A stretch of 14,331 bases of DNA, from NCBI GenBank assembly GCA_035576205.1, contig DATLWR010000095.1:1-14331 (forward strand), read 5' to 3'. The stretch comes from DATLWR01 sp035576205. GTDB taxonomy: Bacteria > Pseudomonadota > Zetaproteobacteria > Mariprofundales > Mariprofundaceae. The stretch's first letter is position 1. Each line of letters begins with the position of its first letter. The position numbers were made by a program, and so were the translations under genes. The notes beneath the pieces are model-generated. The model was given only the letters and a program-made list of their open reading frames with translations. It was not told the DNA's origin and made no database searches. Positions 5,636 to 12,983 of this stretch are shown in pieces.

Positions 5636-8320
5636 ATGGGTCCGCATTACCTCAGCAACTTCTTCATGCCGAAGAGCGTCGCCATCGTCGGCGCCACCGA
5701 CAGGCCCGACAGCGTCGGCCAGCGACTGATGCTGAACATGCTGGAGGCGGGGTTCGCAGGCTCGCTCTATCCGGTCAACCCGAAGCGCGACGAGCTGATG
5801 GGCGTCCCCTGCTACCAGGACATCGAATCGATCCCGGAAACGGTCGATCTGGCGGTGATCGCCACCCCGGCCAAGAGTGTGCCGCCCATCGTCCGCCAGT
5901 GCGGCGAAAAGGGCATCCGCGCGCTGATCATCATCTCCGCCGGTTTCGGCGAACTGGGCGAGGCGGGCAAACGCCTGCAGCAGGAGATCCTCGACACCGC
6001 CGGCCGCTACGGCATCCGTATCATCGGCCCGAACTGCCTCGGCCTGATCCGCCCCGGCAGCCACCTCAACGCCACCTTCGGCTACGGCACCGTCAAGGAC
6101 GGTCATCTGGCGCTGGTGTCGCAGTCGGGTGCGGTCTGTACGGCGATCCTCGACTGGGCGCAGATGCAGGAGATCGGTTTCTCCACCGTCGTCTCGATGG
6201 GCGGTGCGGCCGACATCGATTTCGGCGAGGTGCTCGATTTCCTCGCCATGGACCCGCAGACCCACAGCATCCTGCTCTACGTCGAGGGCATCCGCGACGC
6301 GCGCCGTTTCCTTTCCGGCCTGAAGGCGGCTGCGAGGCTGAAACCGGTGATCCTGATCAAGGCCGGCCGCTACGAAGCCGGCAGCCGTGCGGCCATGTCG
6401 CACACCGGCTCGATGGTCGGCGGCGACGACGTCTTCGATGCCGCCATCGAACGCGCCGGCGTGGTGCGCGCCTACAGCATCGCACAGCTCTTCTCCGCAG
6501 CCCGCATCCTCGCCAACAACTACGTACTGGAGCAGGACCGGCTGGCGATCATCACCAATGCCGGCGGCCCGGGTGTCATGAGCACCGACCGTGCCGAGGA
6601 TGTCGGTGTCCGGCTTGCCGCACTGGGCGCACAGACGGTGACACGCCTGAACCAGGTATTGCCCGACCACTGGTCGCACGCCAACCCGATCGACATCCTC
6701 GGTGACGCCACACCCGAGCGCTACCAGCAGGCGCTCGACATCTGCCTTGCCGACGAGGGCATCGACGGCGTGCTGGTGATCCTCACCCCGCAGGCGATGA
6801 CCGACCCGACAAAGGTGGCGGAGCTGGTCATCGAGGCGGCGAAAAAGAGCGACAAGCCGGTGCTCGCCTCGTGGACCGGCGGCAACCGCGTGCAGGAGGG
6901 CCGCGACCTGTTCGCCAACAGCCGCGTCGCCCACTTCACCACTCCCGAGGTAGGGGTCGATGCCTTCTCGTTCCTCGCCCGCTACCGCCGCAACCAGCGT
7001 CTGATCCAGCAGATCCCGTCGCCGCGAGCCGTGGGGCGGCAGGCCGACATCGACGGGGCCCGGCTGATCATCGAGCGGGTGCTGGCCGAGGGACGCAACG
7101 TACTGACCACGCAGGAGTCGAAGGCGATCCTCTCCGCCTTCCGCATCCCGGTGACCCAGACCATCAAGGTGGAGAACGCCAAGGATGCGATGATCGCCGC
7201 CGAGACCGTCGGCTTCCCGGTGGTGCTGAAGATCAACATGGCCGAGTTCAGCCACAAGTCGGACATCGGCGGCGTGCGCCTGAACCTGAACAGTGCCCAG
7301 CAGGTCTCCCGCCAGTTCCAGGAGATGGAGGCGCAGATGCGCGCCCTGCAACCTGAGCTCACGCATGTGGTGATGACGGTGGAGCCGATGTACCGCTCGG
7401 AGAACAGCCGCGAGCTGATGGTCGGCGTGGTGCGCGACCCGGTGTTCGGCCCGGCGATCAGCTTCGGCATGGGCGGCACACTGGTCGAGATCATCCGCGA
7501 CCGGGCCATCGCGCTGCCGCCGCTCAACGAATACATGATCGAGCAACTGATCGCCAAGACGCGTGCGGCGCGCTACATCGGCGCCTTCCGCCAGATGAAG
7601 GCGATCGACCGGCGGGCGCTCGTCGATGTGCTGCTGAACGTCTCGGAGATGATCAGCGAGCTGCCGGAGATCGTCGAGATGGATATCAATCCGCTGATCG
7701 CCGACGACAAGGGCGTCCTGGCACTCGACGCACGCATCAAGGCCGTCGCCTCGCACCAGCTGGCGCCCTACTCCCATATGGCGATCCACCCCTACCCGCA
7801 TGAGCTGGCACGGGAGATGGAACTTCCTGACGGCCGGCGCATCCTGATCCGTCCGATCCGTCCGGAGGATGCGGACATGGAGAAGGATTTCTTCAACAGC
7901 CTCTCCGAGCGCAGCAGGTATTTCCGCTTCATGCAGTCGCTGCAGGAGCTGACGCCGGAGATGATCGTGCGCTTCACGCAGATCGACTACGACCGCGACA
8001 TGGCCTTCGTTGCGGTCAGCGACGAACCGGACCTGCCGCGGGAACTGGGCGTGGCCCGCTACGTGATCAATCCCGACGGCGAATCGGCCGATTTCGCCGT
8101 CGTCGTCACCGATGCCTGCCAGGGCAAGGGCATCGGCGAACGGCTGATGTGCACGCTGATGAAGACCGCCAAGGAGCGCGGCCTGCACCGCTTCGAGGGC
8201 GAAGTTCTGTCCGAGAACGCCGCCATGCTGGGGCTGGTGAGGAAGCTCGGTTTCGGCATCGAAAGCATCGCCGAACACGACGACATCGTGCGTGCCGTGA
8301 AGGATCTCCGGCAGGGCTGA
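5636..8320 (+). CDS. NDP-forming acyl-CoA synthetase fused to GNAT acetyltransferase (Pat/PatZ-type)
   Basis: An 894-residue fusion. From the N-terminus: a CoA-binding Rossmann domain (about 8-130, with SVAIVGATDRPDSVG at 14-28), a succinyl-CoA-ligase-like region (about 155-450), an ATP-grasp domain (about 480-705, with FPVVLKINMAEFSHKSDIGG at 527-546) and a C-terminal GNAT domain (about 733-890) whose acetyl-CoA loop reads QGKGIG (829-834). This is the architecture of the protein lysine acetyltransferases Pat/PatZ (YfiQ), which acetylate acetyl-CoA synthetase and other enzymes. Unlike E. coli PatZ as I recall it (NTTAG), this protein keeps His256 in the SHTG motif that becomes phosphorylated in ADP-forming acetyl-CoA synthetases, and also His540 of the ATP-grasp half. 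It may therefore be a working ligase and not only an acetyl-CoA sensor. It is transcribed alone, divergent from the rnf operon. Confidence 0.9.
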   Translation: MGPHYLSNFFMPKSVAIVGATDRPDSVGQRLMLNMLEAGFAGSLYPVNPKRDELMGVPCYQDIESIPETVDLAVIATPAKSVPPIVRQCGEKGIRALIIISAGFGELGEAGKRLQQEILDTAGRYGIRIIGPNCLGLIRPGSHLNATFGYGTVKDGHLALVSQSGAVCTAILDWAQMQEIGFSTVVSMGGAADIDFGEVLDFLAMDPQTHSILLYVEGIRDARRFLSGLKAAARLKPVILIKAGRYEAGSRAAMSHTGSMVGGDDVFDAAIERAGVVRAYSIAQLFSAARILANNYVLEQDRLAIITNAGGPGVMSTDRAEDVGVRLAALGAQTVTRLNQVLPDHWSHANPIDILGDATPERYQQALDICLADEGIDGVLVILTPQAMTDPTKVAELVIEAAKKSDKPVLASWTGGNRVQEGRDLFANSRVAHFTTPEVGVDAFSFLARYRRNQRLIQQIPSPRAVGRQADIDGARLIIERVLAEGRNVLTTQESKAILSAFRIPVTQTIKVENAKDAMIAAETVGFPVVLKINMAEFSHKSDIGGVRLNLNSAQQVSRQFQEMEAQMRALQPELTHVVMTVEPMYRSENSRELMVGVVRDPVFGPAISFGMGGTLVEIIRDRAIALPPLNEYMIEQLIAKTRAARYIGAFRQMKAIDRRALVDVLLNVSEMISELPEIVEMDINPLIADDKGVLALDARIKAVASHQLAPYSHMAIHPYPHELAREMELPDGRRILIRPIRPEDADMEKDFFNSLSERSRYFRFMQSLQELTPEMIVRFTQIDYDRDMAFVAVSDEPDLPRELGVARYVINPDGESADFAVVVTDACQGKGIGERLMCTLMKTAKERGLHRFEGEVLSENAAMLGLVRKLGFGIESIAEHDDIVRAVKDLRQG

Positions 8321-8335
8321 GAAACCGCCCCGTCA

Positions 8336-8360
8336 ATACTTGACAGTTTTAGTCGGGATT
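8336..8360 (+). promoter_or_regulatory. IscR type-1-like operator upstream of apbC
   Basis: The 25 bases starting ATACTTGACAG and ending AGTCGGGATT match the E. coli IscR type-1 consensus, as I remember it, at 22 of 25 positions. The invariant core GAC-N7-GTC is intact (8342-8344 and 8352-8354), with the A/T-rich centre. It covers the TTGACA box of the apbC promoter, where 2Fe-2S IscR would repress. Consensus recalled from memory; no search was run. Confidence 0.68.
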
Positions 8361-8368
8361 AGGACGAT
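8340..8368 (+). promoter_or_regulatory. Promoter of apbC
   Basis: Perfect -35 TTGACA (8340-8345), a 17 nt spacer and a poor -10 GACGAT (8363-8368, 3 of 6 matches). The predicted transcript begins near 8375, leaving about 15 nt before the ATG at 8390, just enough to include the GGAGG ribosome site. The weak -10 would suit a promoter controlled through the overlapping IscR-like site. Confidence 0.55.
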
Positions 8369-8379
8369 CGGCGGATCAT

Positions 8380-8384
8380 GGAGG
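8380..8384 (+). promoter_or_regulatory. Ribosome-binding site that decides the apbC start
   Basis: GGAGG, 5 nt before the ATG at 8390. An in-frame ATG at 8378 overlaps this site and would sit almost at the predicted transcript start, so it is less likely. Confidence 0.65.
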
Positions 8385-8389
8385 CGCAA

Positions 8390-9472
8390 ATGGCAACGGC
8401 CAATATCACCGAGGCGGATATCCGCAAGGCACTTTCAGGCATCATCGATCCGGACTTCGGCAAGGACATCGTCACGCTGGGGTTCGTGAAGGATATCCGT
8501 ATCGACGGCGGTCGCGCCGCCTTCACGATCGAACTGACCACTCCCGCCTGCCCGGTCAAGGAGCAGTTCCGCCAACAGGCCGATGCGGCGGTGCGAGCTC
8601 TTGGATTCGGCAACATCGACATCAACATGACCTCGAAGGTCGCCGCGCAACCGCAGGTGGCCAAGCAGGTGCCAGGTGTAGCCAACATCATCGCCGTCGC
8701 CTCCGGCAAGGGCGGTGTCGGCAAGTCCACCACAGCCGTCAACCTCGCCGTCGCACTGGCGCAGACCGGCGCCCGCGTCGGCCTGCTGGATGCCGACATC
8801 TACGGCCCCTCCGTGCCGCAGCTGATGAATCTCGCCGGCATGCAACCGAAGGTGACGGACAAAACCATCCAGCCGCTGGAAAACTACGGTGTCAAAACCA
8901 TCTCCATCGGCTACATGGTGGAGGATGACCAGGCGATGATCTGGCGCGGGCCGATGGTTTCCGGTGCCGTCATGCAATTGCTGAACGACGTCGCCTGGGG
9001 TGAGCTCGATTATCTGGTGATCGACATGCCGCCGGGTACCGGCGACATCCACCTGACCCTTGCGCAGCGGGTACCGATCACGGGTGCGGTGGTGGTGACC
9101 ACGCCGCAGGACATTGCCCTGCTCGACTGCAAGAAAGGCATCACGATGTTCAACAAGGTGAACGTGCCCACGCTGGGCATCGTCGAGAACATGAGCGCCT
9201 TCGTCTGCCCTCACTGCGGCAAGACCAGCCACATCTTCGCCGAAGGCGGAGCCGACCGGCTGGCCGAGGCCCAGAACGTGGAGGTGCTGGCGCATATCCC
9301 GCTCGACATCGAGATCCGCCTTAATTCCGATGCCGGCACGCCGATCGTCGCCTCCCACCCCGACTCGCCACAGGCCGCCGCCTACCGCGACATGGCCGGC
9401 GAGGTGGCGCGCCGGATCAGCGTCATCAACCGCCGCAAGATCAATATCCCGGTCATGGTGCAGAACGGCTGA
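8390..9472 (+). CDS. apbC: Mrp/ApbC-type iron-sulfur cluster carrier P-loop ATPase
   Basis: A 360-residue protein with an N-terminal MIP18/DUF59 domain (about 6-85, with Cys54 in TTPACP) and a ParA/MinD-type ATPase domain. The deviant Walker A reads GKGGVGKS (106-113), followed by LLDADIYGPS (132-141), the switch segment DMPPGTGD (212-219) and the ENMS motif (266-269). The pair Cys273/Cys276 (CPHC) is the site at which two subunits bridge a transferable 4Fe-4S cluster. Its role is to carry Fe-S clusters to apo-proteins. It stands alone behind its own promoter with an IscR-like operator, so expression should rise when Fe-S supply is short. It converges with hflX, leaving 12 nt between stop codons. 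Nothing in its length or motifs is unusual. Confidence 0.95.
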   Translation: MATANITEADIRKALSGIIDPDFGKDIVTLGFVKDIRIDGGRAAFTIELTTPACPVKEQFRQQADAAVRALGFGNIDINMTSKVAAQPQVAKQVPGVANIIAVASGKGGVGKSTTAVNLAVALAQTGARVGLLDADIYGPSVPQLMNLAGMQPKVTDKTIQPLENYGVKTISIGYMVEDDQAMIWRGPMVSGAVMQLLNDVAWGELDYLVIDMPPGTGDIHLTLAQRVPITGAVVVTTPQDIALLDCKKGITMFNKVNVPTLGIVENMSAFVCPHCGKTSHIFAEGGADRLAEAQNVEVLAHIPLDIEIRLNSDAGTPIVASHPDSPQAAAYRDMAGEVARRISVINRRKINIPVMVQNG

Positions 9473-9484
9473 GACTCCCGGCCG

Positions 9485-10786
9485 TCAGGCTAGGACGTGG
9501 ATACCATCCTCGCTGACGATTTTCGAGGCAGCCTTGTCGCTCATTCGCACGGTGAGCTGCAGGACATCGTCGTGCACCTCCTGGCCGACGATACGGCCGT
9601 GCTGATGGCAATAGGCGAGCGTGCGGCCGTCGGAGACGGAGAGCCGGAAGACATGCTCCTGCATGTCCTGCTCCAGCCAGTCGCGCAGTAATCCGGTCAG
9701 CTCGTCGAGGCCTTCGCCGGAGACCGCCGAAACGGCCATGCGGCTGCCGCCGAAATGCTCAGTCCGGTGCGACTGCAGACCCGGTACCAGATCGCGTTTG
9801 TTCATTACCTCGATGATCGGCGGTGCGGCATCGCCATAGACGCCGATCTGCTCGAGCGTGTCGTTCACCACCTTGCCCTGCTCGGCCAGCATCGGATCGG
9901 CGGCATCGCGCACGTGCAGGATCAGATCGGCTTCCACCACCTCCTCCAGCGTGGCGCGGAAGGCGTCAACAAGTTCGTGCGGCAGCTCCTGCACGAAGCC
10001 CACCGTGTCGGAGAGCATCATGCGCGCCCCTCCCGGCAGCTTCACGAGCCTGAGCGTCGGGTCGAGGGTGGCGAAGAGCTGGTCGGCGGCATAGACGGTC
10101 GATTCGGTCAGCCGGTTGAAGAGGGTCGACTTGCCGGCGTTGGTGTAGCCGACCAGTGACACGGTCGGGATATCGCGCCGGCGGCGGCCGGTCCGCTGCG
10201 TAGCACGCATCTGCCGCACCTTCGCCAGATCCTTCTCGATCTGCAGGATGCGGCCGCGGATCATGCGCCGGTCCAGTTCGATCTGCCGCTCGCCCGGACC
10301 GCCCATAAAGCCGAAACCACCGCGCTGCCGTTCCAGGTGGGTCCAGGAGCGCACCAGCCGGCTGATCTGGTAGTTGAGACTGGCCAGCTCCACCTGCAGC
10401 ACACCCTCCTTGGTACGGGCGCGGGCGGCGAAGATTTCGAGGATCAGGCCGGTGCGGTCCACCACCTTGGCGTCCCAGGCCGTCTCCAGGTTGCGCTGCT
10501 GCACCGGACTCAGCAGATGATCGACGAAGACCACCGCCGCCTCGTGCGCCTCCACCTGCTGCTTCACCTGCTCCACCTGGCCGCTGCCGAACAGCGTCGC
10601 CGGCACCGGATGACGCACGGGCAGGCGGATCGACTCGGCGACATCGCAGCCGCTGGAACTCACCAGCCGGTCGAACTCCTCGACGCGCGCCTGCCGGGCA
10701 TAGGCGCCGATCTTCTGGTTCGCGAATTCCGGATGGACGCTGATCGCCCGTTCGGGTTCGTTGCTCTCTTCCCACATCGCCGTCAT
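9485..10786 (-). CDS. hflX: HflX, ribosome-associated GTPase
   Basis: A 433-residue GTPase, about the length of E. coli HflX (426). The N-terminal HflX domain includes the glycine-rich linker GFGFMGGPGERQIELDRR (157-174) and a coiled-coil helix (about 165-200). The G domain shows G1 GYTNAGKS (213-220), G3 DTVG (260-263), G4 NKRD (329-332) and G5 SAVSG (353-357). HflX binds 50S/70S particles and splits or rescues stalled ribosomes, notably in heat stress. The ATG overlaps the miaA stop by 4 nt (ATGA), with GGAGG 10 nt upstream, so it is cotranscribed with miaA. In many Gammaproteobacteria hfq lies between these two genes. Here there is no room for it. A second ATG three codons downstream is possible. 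Confidence 0.95.
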   Translation of the reverse strand: MTAMWEESNEPERAISVHPEFANQKIGAYARQARVEEFDRLVSSSGCDVAESIRLPVRHPVPATLFGSGQVEQVKQQVEAHEAAVVFVDHLLSPVQQRNLETAWDAKVVDRTGLILEIFAARARTKEGVLQVELASLNYQISRLVRSWTHLERQRGGFGFMGGPGERQIELDRRMIRGRILQIEKDLAKVRQMRATQRTGRRRRDIPTVSLVGYTNAGKSTLFNRLTESTVYAADQLFATLDPTLRLVKLPGGARMMLSDTVGFVQELPHELVDAFRATLEEVVEADLILHVRDAADPMLAEQGKVVNDTLEQIGVYGDAAPPIIEVMNKRDLVPGLQSHRTEHFGGSRMAVSAVSGEGLDELTGLLRDWLEQDMQEHVFRLSVSDGRTLAYCHQHGRIVGQEVHDDVLQLTVRMSDKAASKIVSEDGIHVLA

Positions 10787-11700
10787 CCGTACAGCGCCTC
10801 CGTAATCCTCAACTCCAGCTCCTCTGCCCCGCCGCGGACCGCTGCCGGGGTCTGGTGCGCAAACCAGGTCTGCTGCCGCTTGGCGTAACGGCGGGTGGCG
10901 GTGATGCCGTCCCGCACCGCTTCATCCAGCGACAGGCGTCCTTGCAGGTGGTCGAGCAGTTGCCGGTAGCCGACCGCCCGCATCGCCGGATGGGTTTCCG
11001 GCAGCTTCAGGCCTGCGAGCCAGCGCACCTCGTCCAGCCAGCCGGCATCGAGCATCGCCTCGAACCGGGTCGCCAGACGCTCGCGCAACAGCTCGCGCGG
11101 CAGCTCCAGCACGAACACCGGGCAGTCGATCTCCTCAGTGGATGCTTCACCCTGCTGCCAGGCACTGAGCGGGATGCCGGTGGTGCGCTGCACGGCAAGT
11201 GCGCGCAGGATGCGCTGCGTATCGTTCGGCTTCAACTGGGCGGCCAGCGAGGAATCCACTTCGGCGAGCAGGGCGTGCATGAAAGGTGTGCCGTGCTCCT
11301 GCTGCTCGGCGAACAGCGTCTCGCGCACCCCGGCATCCTCGGTGGGAATCTCCGAAAAACCCTCCAGCAGTGCCCTCAGGTAGAGGCCGGTGCCGCCGAC
11401 GATCAGCGGCGTATGGCCGGCGGTGTTGAATTCGCGGATGGCGTCACGCGCCTCGCGTGCCCAGCGGGCGGCCGAATACTGGTCGGGAAGCGTGCAGCAA
11501 TCGACCATGGCATGCGGCACCCTTTGCCGCTCCTCTGCGGTCGGCTTCGCCGTGCCGATATCGAGCCCCCTGTAGACCTGCATGGAATCGCAGCAGACGA
11601 TGCCACCGCCGGATAGGATGGCGAGCCGCATGGCCAGCGCGGATTTTCCGGTGCTGGTGGCGCCCATCACCGCCACGGCCCGCAACGCGGATCGACTCAA
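10783..11700 (-). CDS. miaA: MiaA, tRNA dimethylallyltransferase (probable TTG start)
   Basis: The enzyme adds a dimethylallyl group to A37 of tRNAs reading codons that begin with U. Visible motifs are the P-loop GATSTGKS (13-20), DSMQVYRGLDIGTAKP (38-53), IVGGTGLYLRALLEG (100-114), the HPAMRAVGYRQ block (237-247) and TRRYAKRQQTWF (269-280). A TTG start at 11700 gives 305 residues beginning (L/M)SRSALRAVAVMG, the usual length. It overlaps the antiporter stop as TTGA, the same 4 nt pattern as the ATGA junction with hflX. No in-frame ATG lies close enough upstream, and the first ATG inside falls at residue 12, right before the P-loop. GTG codons at residues 9 and 11 are weaker alternatives. No strong ribosome site is visible, so coupling to the upstream gene is likely. 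Confidence 0.93.
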   Translation of the reverse strand: MSRSALRAVAVMGATSTGKSALAMRLAILSGGGIVCCDSMQVYRGLDIGTAKPTAEERQRVPHAMVDCCTLPDQYSAARWAREARDAIREFNTAGHTPLIVGGTGLYLRALLEGFSEIPTEDAGVRETLFAEQQEHGTPFMHALLAEVDSSLAAQLKPNDTQRILRALAVQRTTGIPLSAWQQGEASTEEIDCPVFVLELPRELLRERLATRFEAMLDAGWLDEVRWLAGLKLPETHPAMRAVGYRQLLDHLQGRLSLDEAVRDGITATRRYAKRQQTWFAHQTPAAVRGGAEELELRITEALYG

Positions 11701-12926
11701 CGGTTGACCCGCACCTTCTCCAGTTCGCCGAGCATCGCCTTCAGCTTGGCATCCTGATCGAGATCCTCCATCACCTGCGTGTCCGCGCGGATCAGCATGC
11801 GGATCGCCAGCATCCACAAGGGGCTGAGCATCAGGCTCAGCGCGATCACCACGATGGCCATCTGGTGCCCCTGCTGGTCGAGCACACCCATGCCGATACC
11901 GACGGCGGCCAGCAAAAAGGAGAGTTCGCCGATCTGGCTCAACAGGCCGCCGGTCAGGATCGACATGCGCCAAGTCTCGCCGAGGGCGCGCAGCACCAGC
12001 GTGTTGATGCCCGAGTTGAGCACGAAGACCGCCAGCGTAGCCAGTGCTACCACGCCGAGATTGCGATAAACGAAATGCAGATCGACGAGCATGCCGACGG
12101 AGAGGAAAAAGACGCCGACGAACACCACGTAGAGCGAACGCAGATGGTCCTCGACCCATTCCGACTCGTCCGAAGCGTGCAGCACCATGCCGGCCAGGAA
12201 GGCGCCGAGCGGTGCCGAAAGCCCGATCTCGGCGGTCAGCGCCGCCGCCGCGAAGCAGAGTAGCAGCCCCAGCAGGATGCGCTTGTCCACCGTGGCGCGC
12301 AGCGCTTCAGGGATATGCCAGCCGGGATGCTTGATCAGCCAGACCGCCAGCGATACCAGCACGATCGCGCCGATCACCTGCACCGCCACGGTATGGAAAT
12401 GCACCTCCTCCGGACCGAGCATGCCGAGGATCACCATGATCGGCACGATGGCCAGATCCTGCATCAGCAGCACGCCGAGCGCGTTCTGGCCGAAACCGGT
12501 CTCCAGCTCGCCGGAGTCCTTCAGCAGGGTGAGCACCACCGCCGTCGAGCTCATGCTGATCAGAAAGCCGAACAGCAGGCCGGCCCGCCAGTTCAGGCCG
12601 AACATCCAGGCCACCAGCGAACAGATGGCGACAGAGAGCAGCATCTGCGCCGCCGTACCAAGCACGGCGATGCGCCAGCCGGAGATCAGCCGCGGCAGCG
12701 ACACCTCCATGCCGATGAAAAACATCAGCATGATCACGCCGATCTCGCCGACATGGGTCAGCAGGGTACGGTCGGCAATGATGCCGAAACCGGCCGGGCC
12801 GACCATGATGCCAGTGGCAATATAGGCGGCGGCCGCCGGAATGCCGAAGGATTTCAGTACGTAAGCGAAGAGCAGCGCACAGCCGATGACACCGACGACG
12901 GCGAGCAGAACGTCATTCATTTCCAT
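11697..12926 (-). CDS. CPA2-family cation/proton antiporter (Kef-like) without RCK domain
   Basis: A 409-residue membrane protein with about 11-13 hydrophobic segments and the hallmarks of the CPA2 monovalent cation:proton antiporters: IATGIMVGPAGFGII (36-50), MFFIGMEVSLPRL (68-80), ISMSSTAVVLTLLK (123-136), GVLLMQDLAIVP (151-162, the Gln-Asp pair in the transport site), GAFLAGMVLH (241-250) and LLSQIGELSFLLAAVG (328-343). KefB and KefC carry a further cytoplasmic RCK/TrkA-N domain. Here the protein ends after a short charged helix (about 380-409), so gating by NAD(H) or glutathione adducts is not expected. The exchanged ion (K+ or Na+) cannot be read from sequence. It lies 57 nt after mutL and overlaps miaA by 4 nt, so it is probably cotranscribed with the housekeeping genes. 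M3 (12920) is an alternative start. Confidence 0.9.
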   Translation of the reverse strand: MEMNDVLLAVVGVIGCALLFAYVLKSFGIPAAAAYIATGIMVGPAGFGIIADRTLLTHVGEIGVIMLMFFIGMEVSLPRLISGWRIAVLGTAAQMLLSVAICSLVAWMFGLNWRAGLLFGFLISMSSTAVVLTLLKDSGELETGFGQNALGVLLMQDLAIVPIMVILGMLGPEEVHFHTVAVQVIGAIVLVSLAVWLIKHPGWHIPEALRATVDKRILLGLLLCFAAAALTAEIGLSAPLGAFLAGMVLHASDESEWVEDHLRSLYVVFVGVFFLSVGMLVDLHFVYRNLGVVALATLAVFVLNSGINTLVLRALGETWRMSILTGGLLSQIGELSFLLAAVGIGMGVLDQQGHQMAIVVIALSLMLSPLWMLAIRMLIRADTQVMEDLDQDAKLKAMLGELEKVRVNR

Positions 12927-12983
12927 GCGCGAAGCCTAGACGAGATTCTGAAATTTACCACGCAAGCGGGAGATTTCCGTAAT

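Noticed and set aside
3057..6705. Long plus-strand open frames (3057-4490 and 4114-6705) opposite rnfB, rnfC and rnfA and running into the ligase gene
   Set aside because: They are antisense to, or frameshifted from, strongly conserved proteins and have a composition typical of third-position GC shadows.
5579..8278. Long minus-strand open frame (899 codons) opposite the acyl-CoA ligase/GNAT gene
   Set aside because: Its translation is rich in His, Arg, Asp and Gln with no recognisable domain, while the plus strand encodes a clear multi-domain enzyme. It is a high-GC antisense shadow.
9466..9486. Possible bidirectional terminator between apbC and hflX (ACGGC and GCCGT arms around an 11 nt loop)
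   Set aside because: Stem of only 5 bp with a long loop and no T-run on either strand; not convincing.
12927..12983. Promoter or terminator in the 57 nt gap between mutL and the antiporter
   Set aside because: The gap is AT-richer than its surroundings, but I found no -35/-10 pair at acceptable spacing and no stable hairpin with a T-run.
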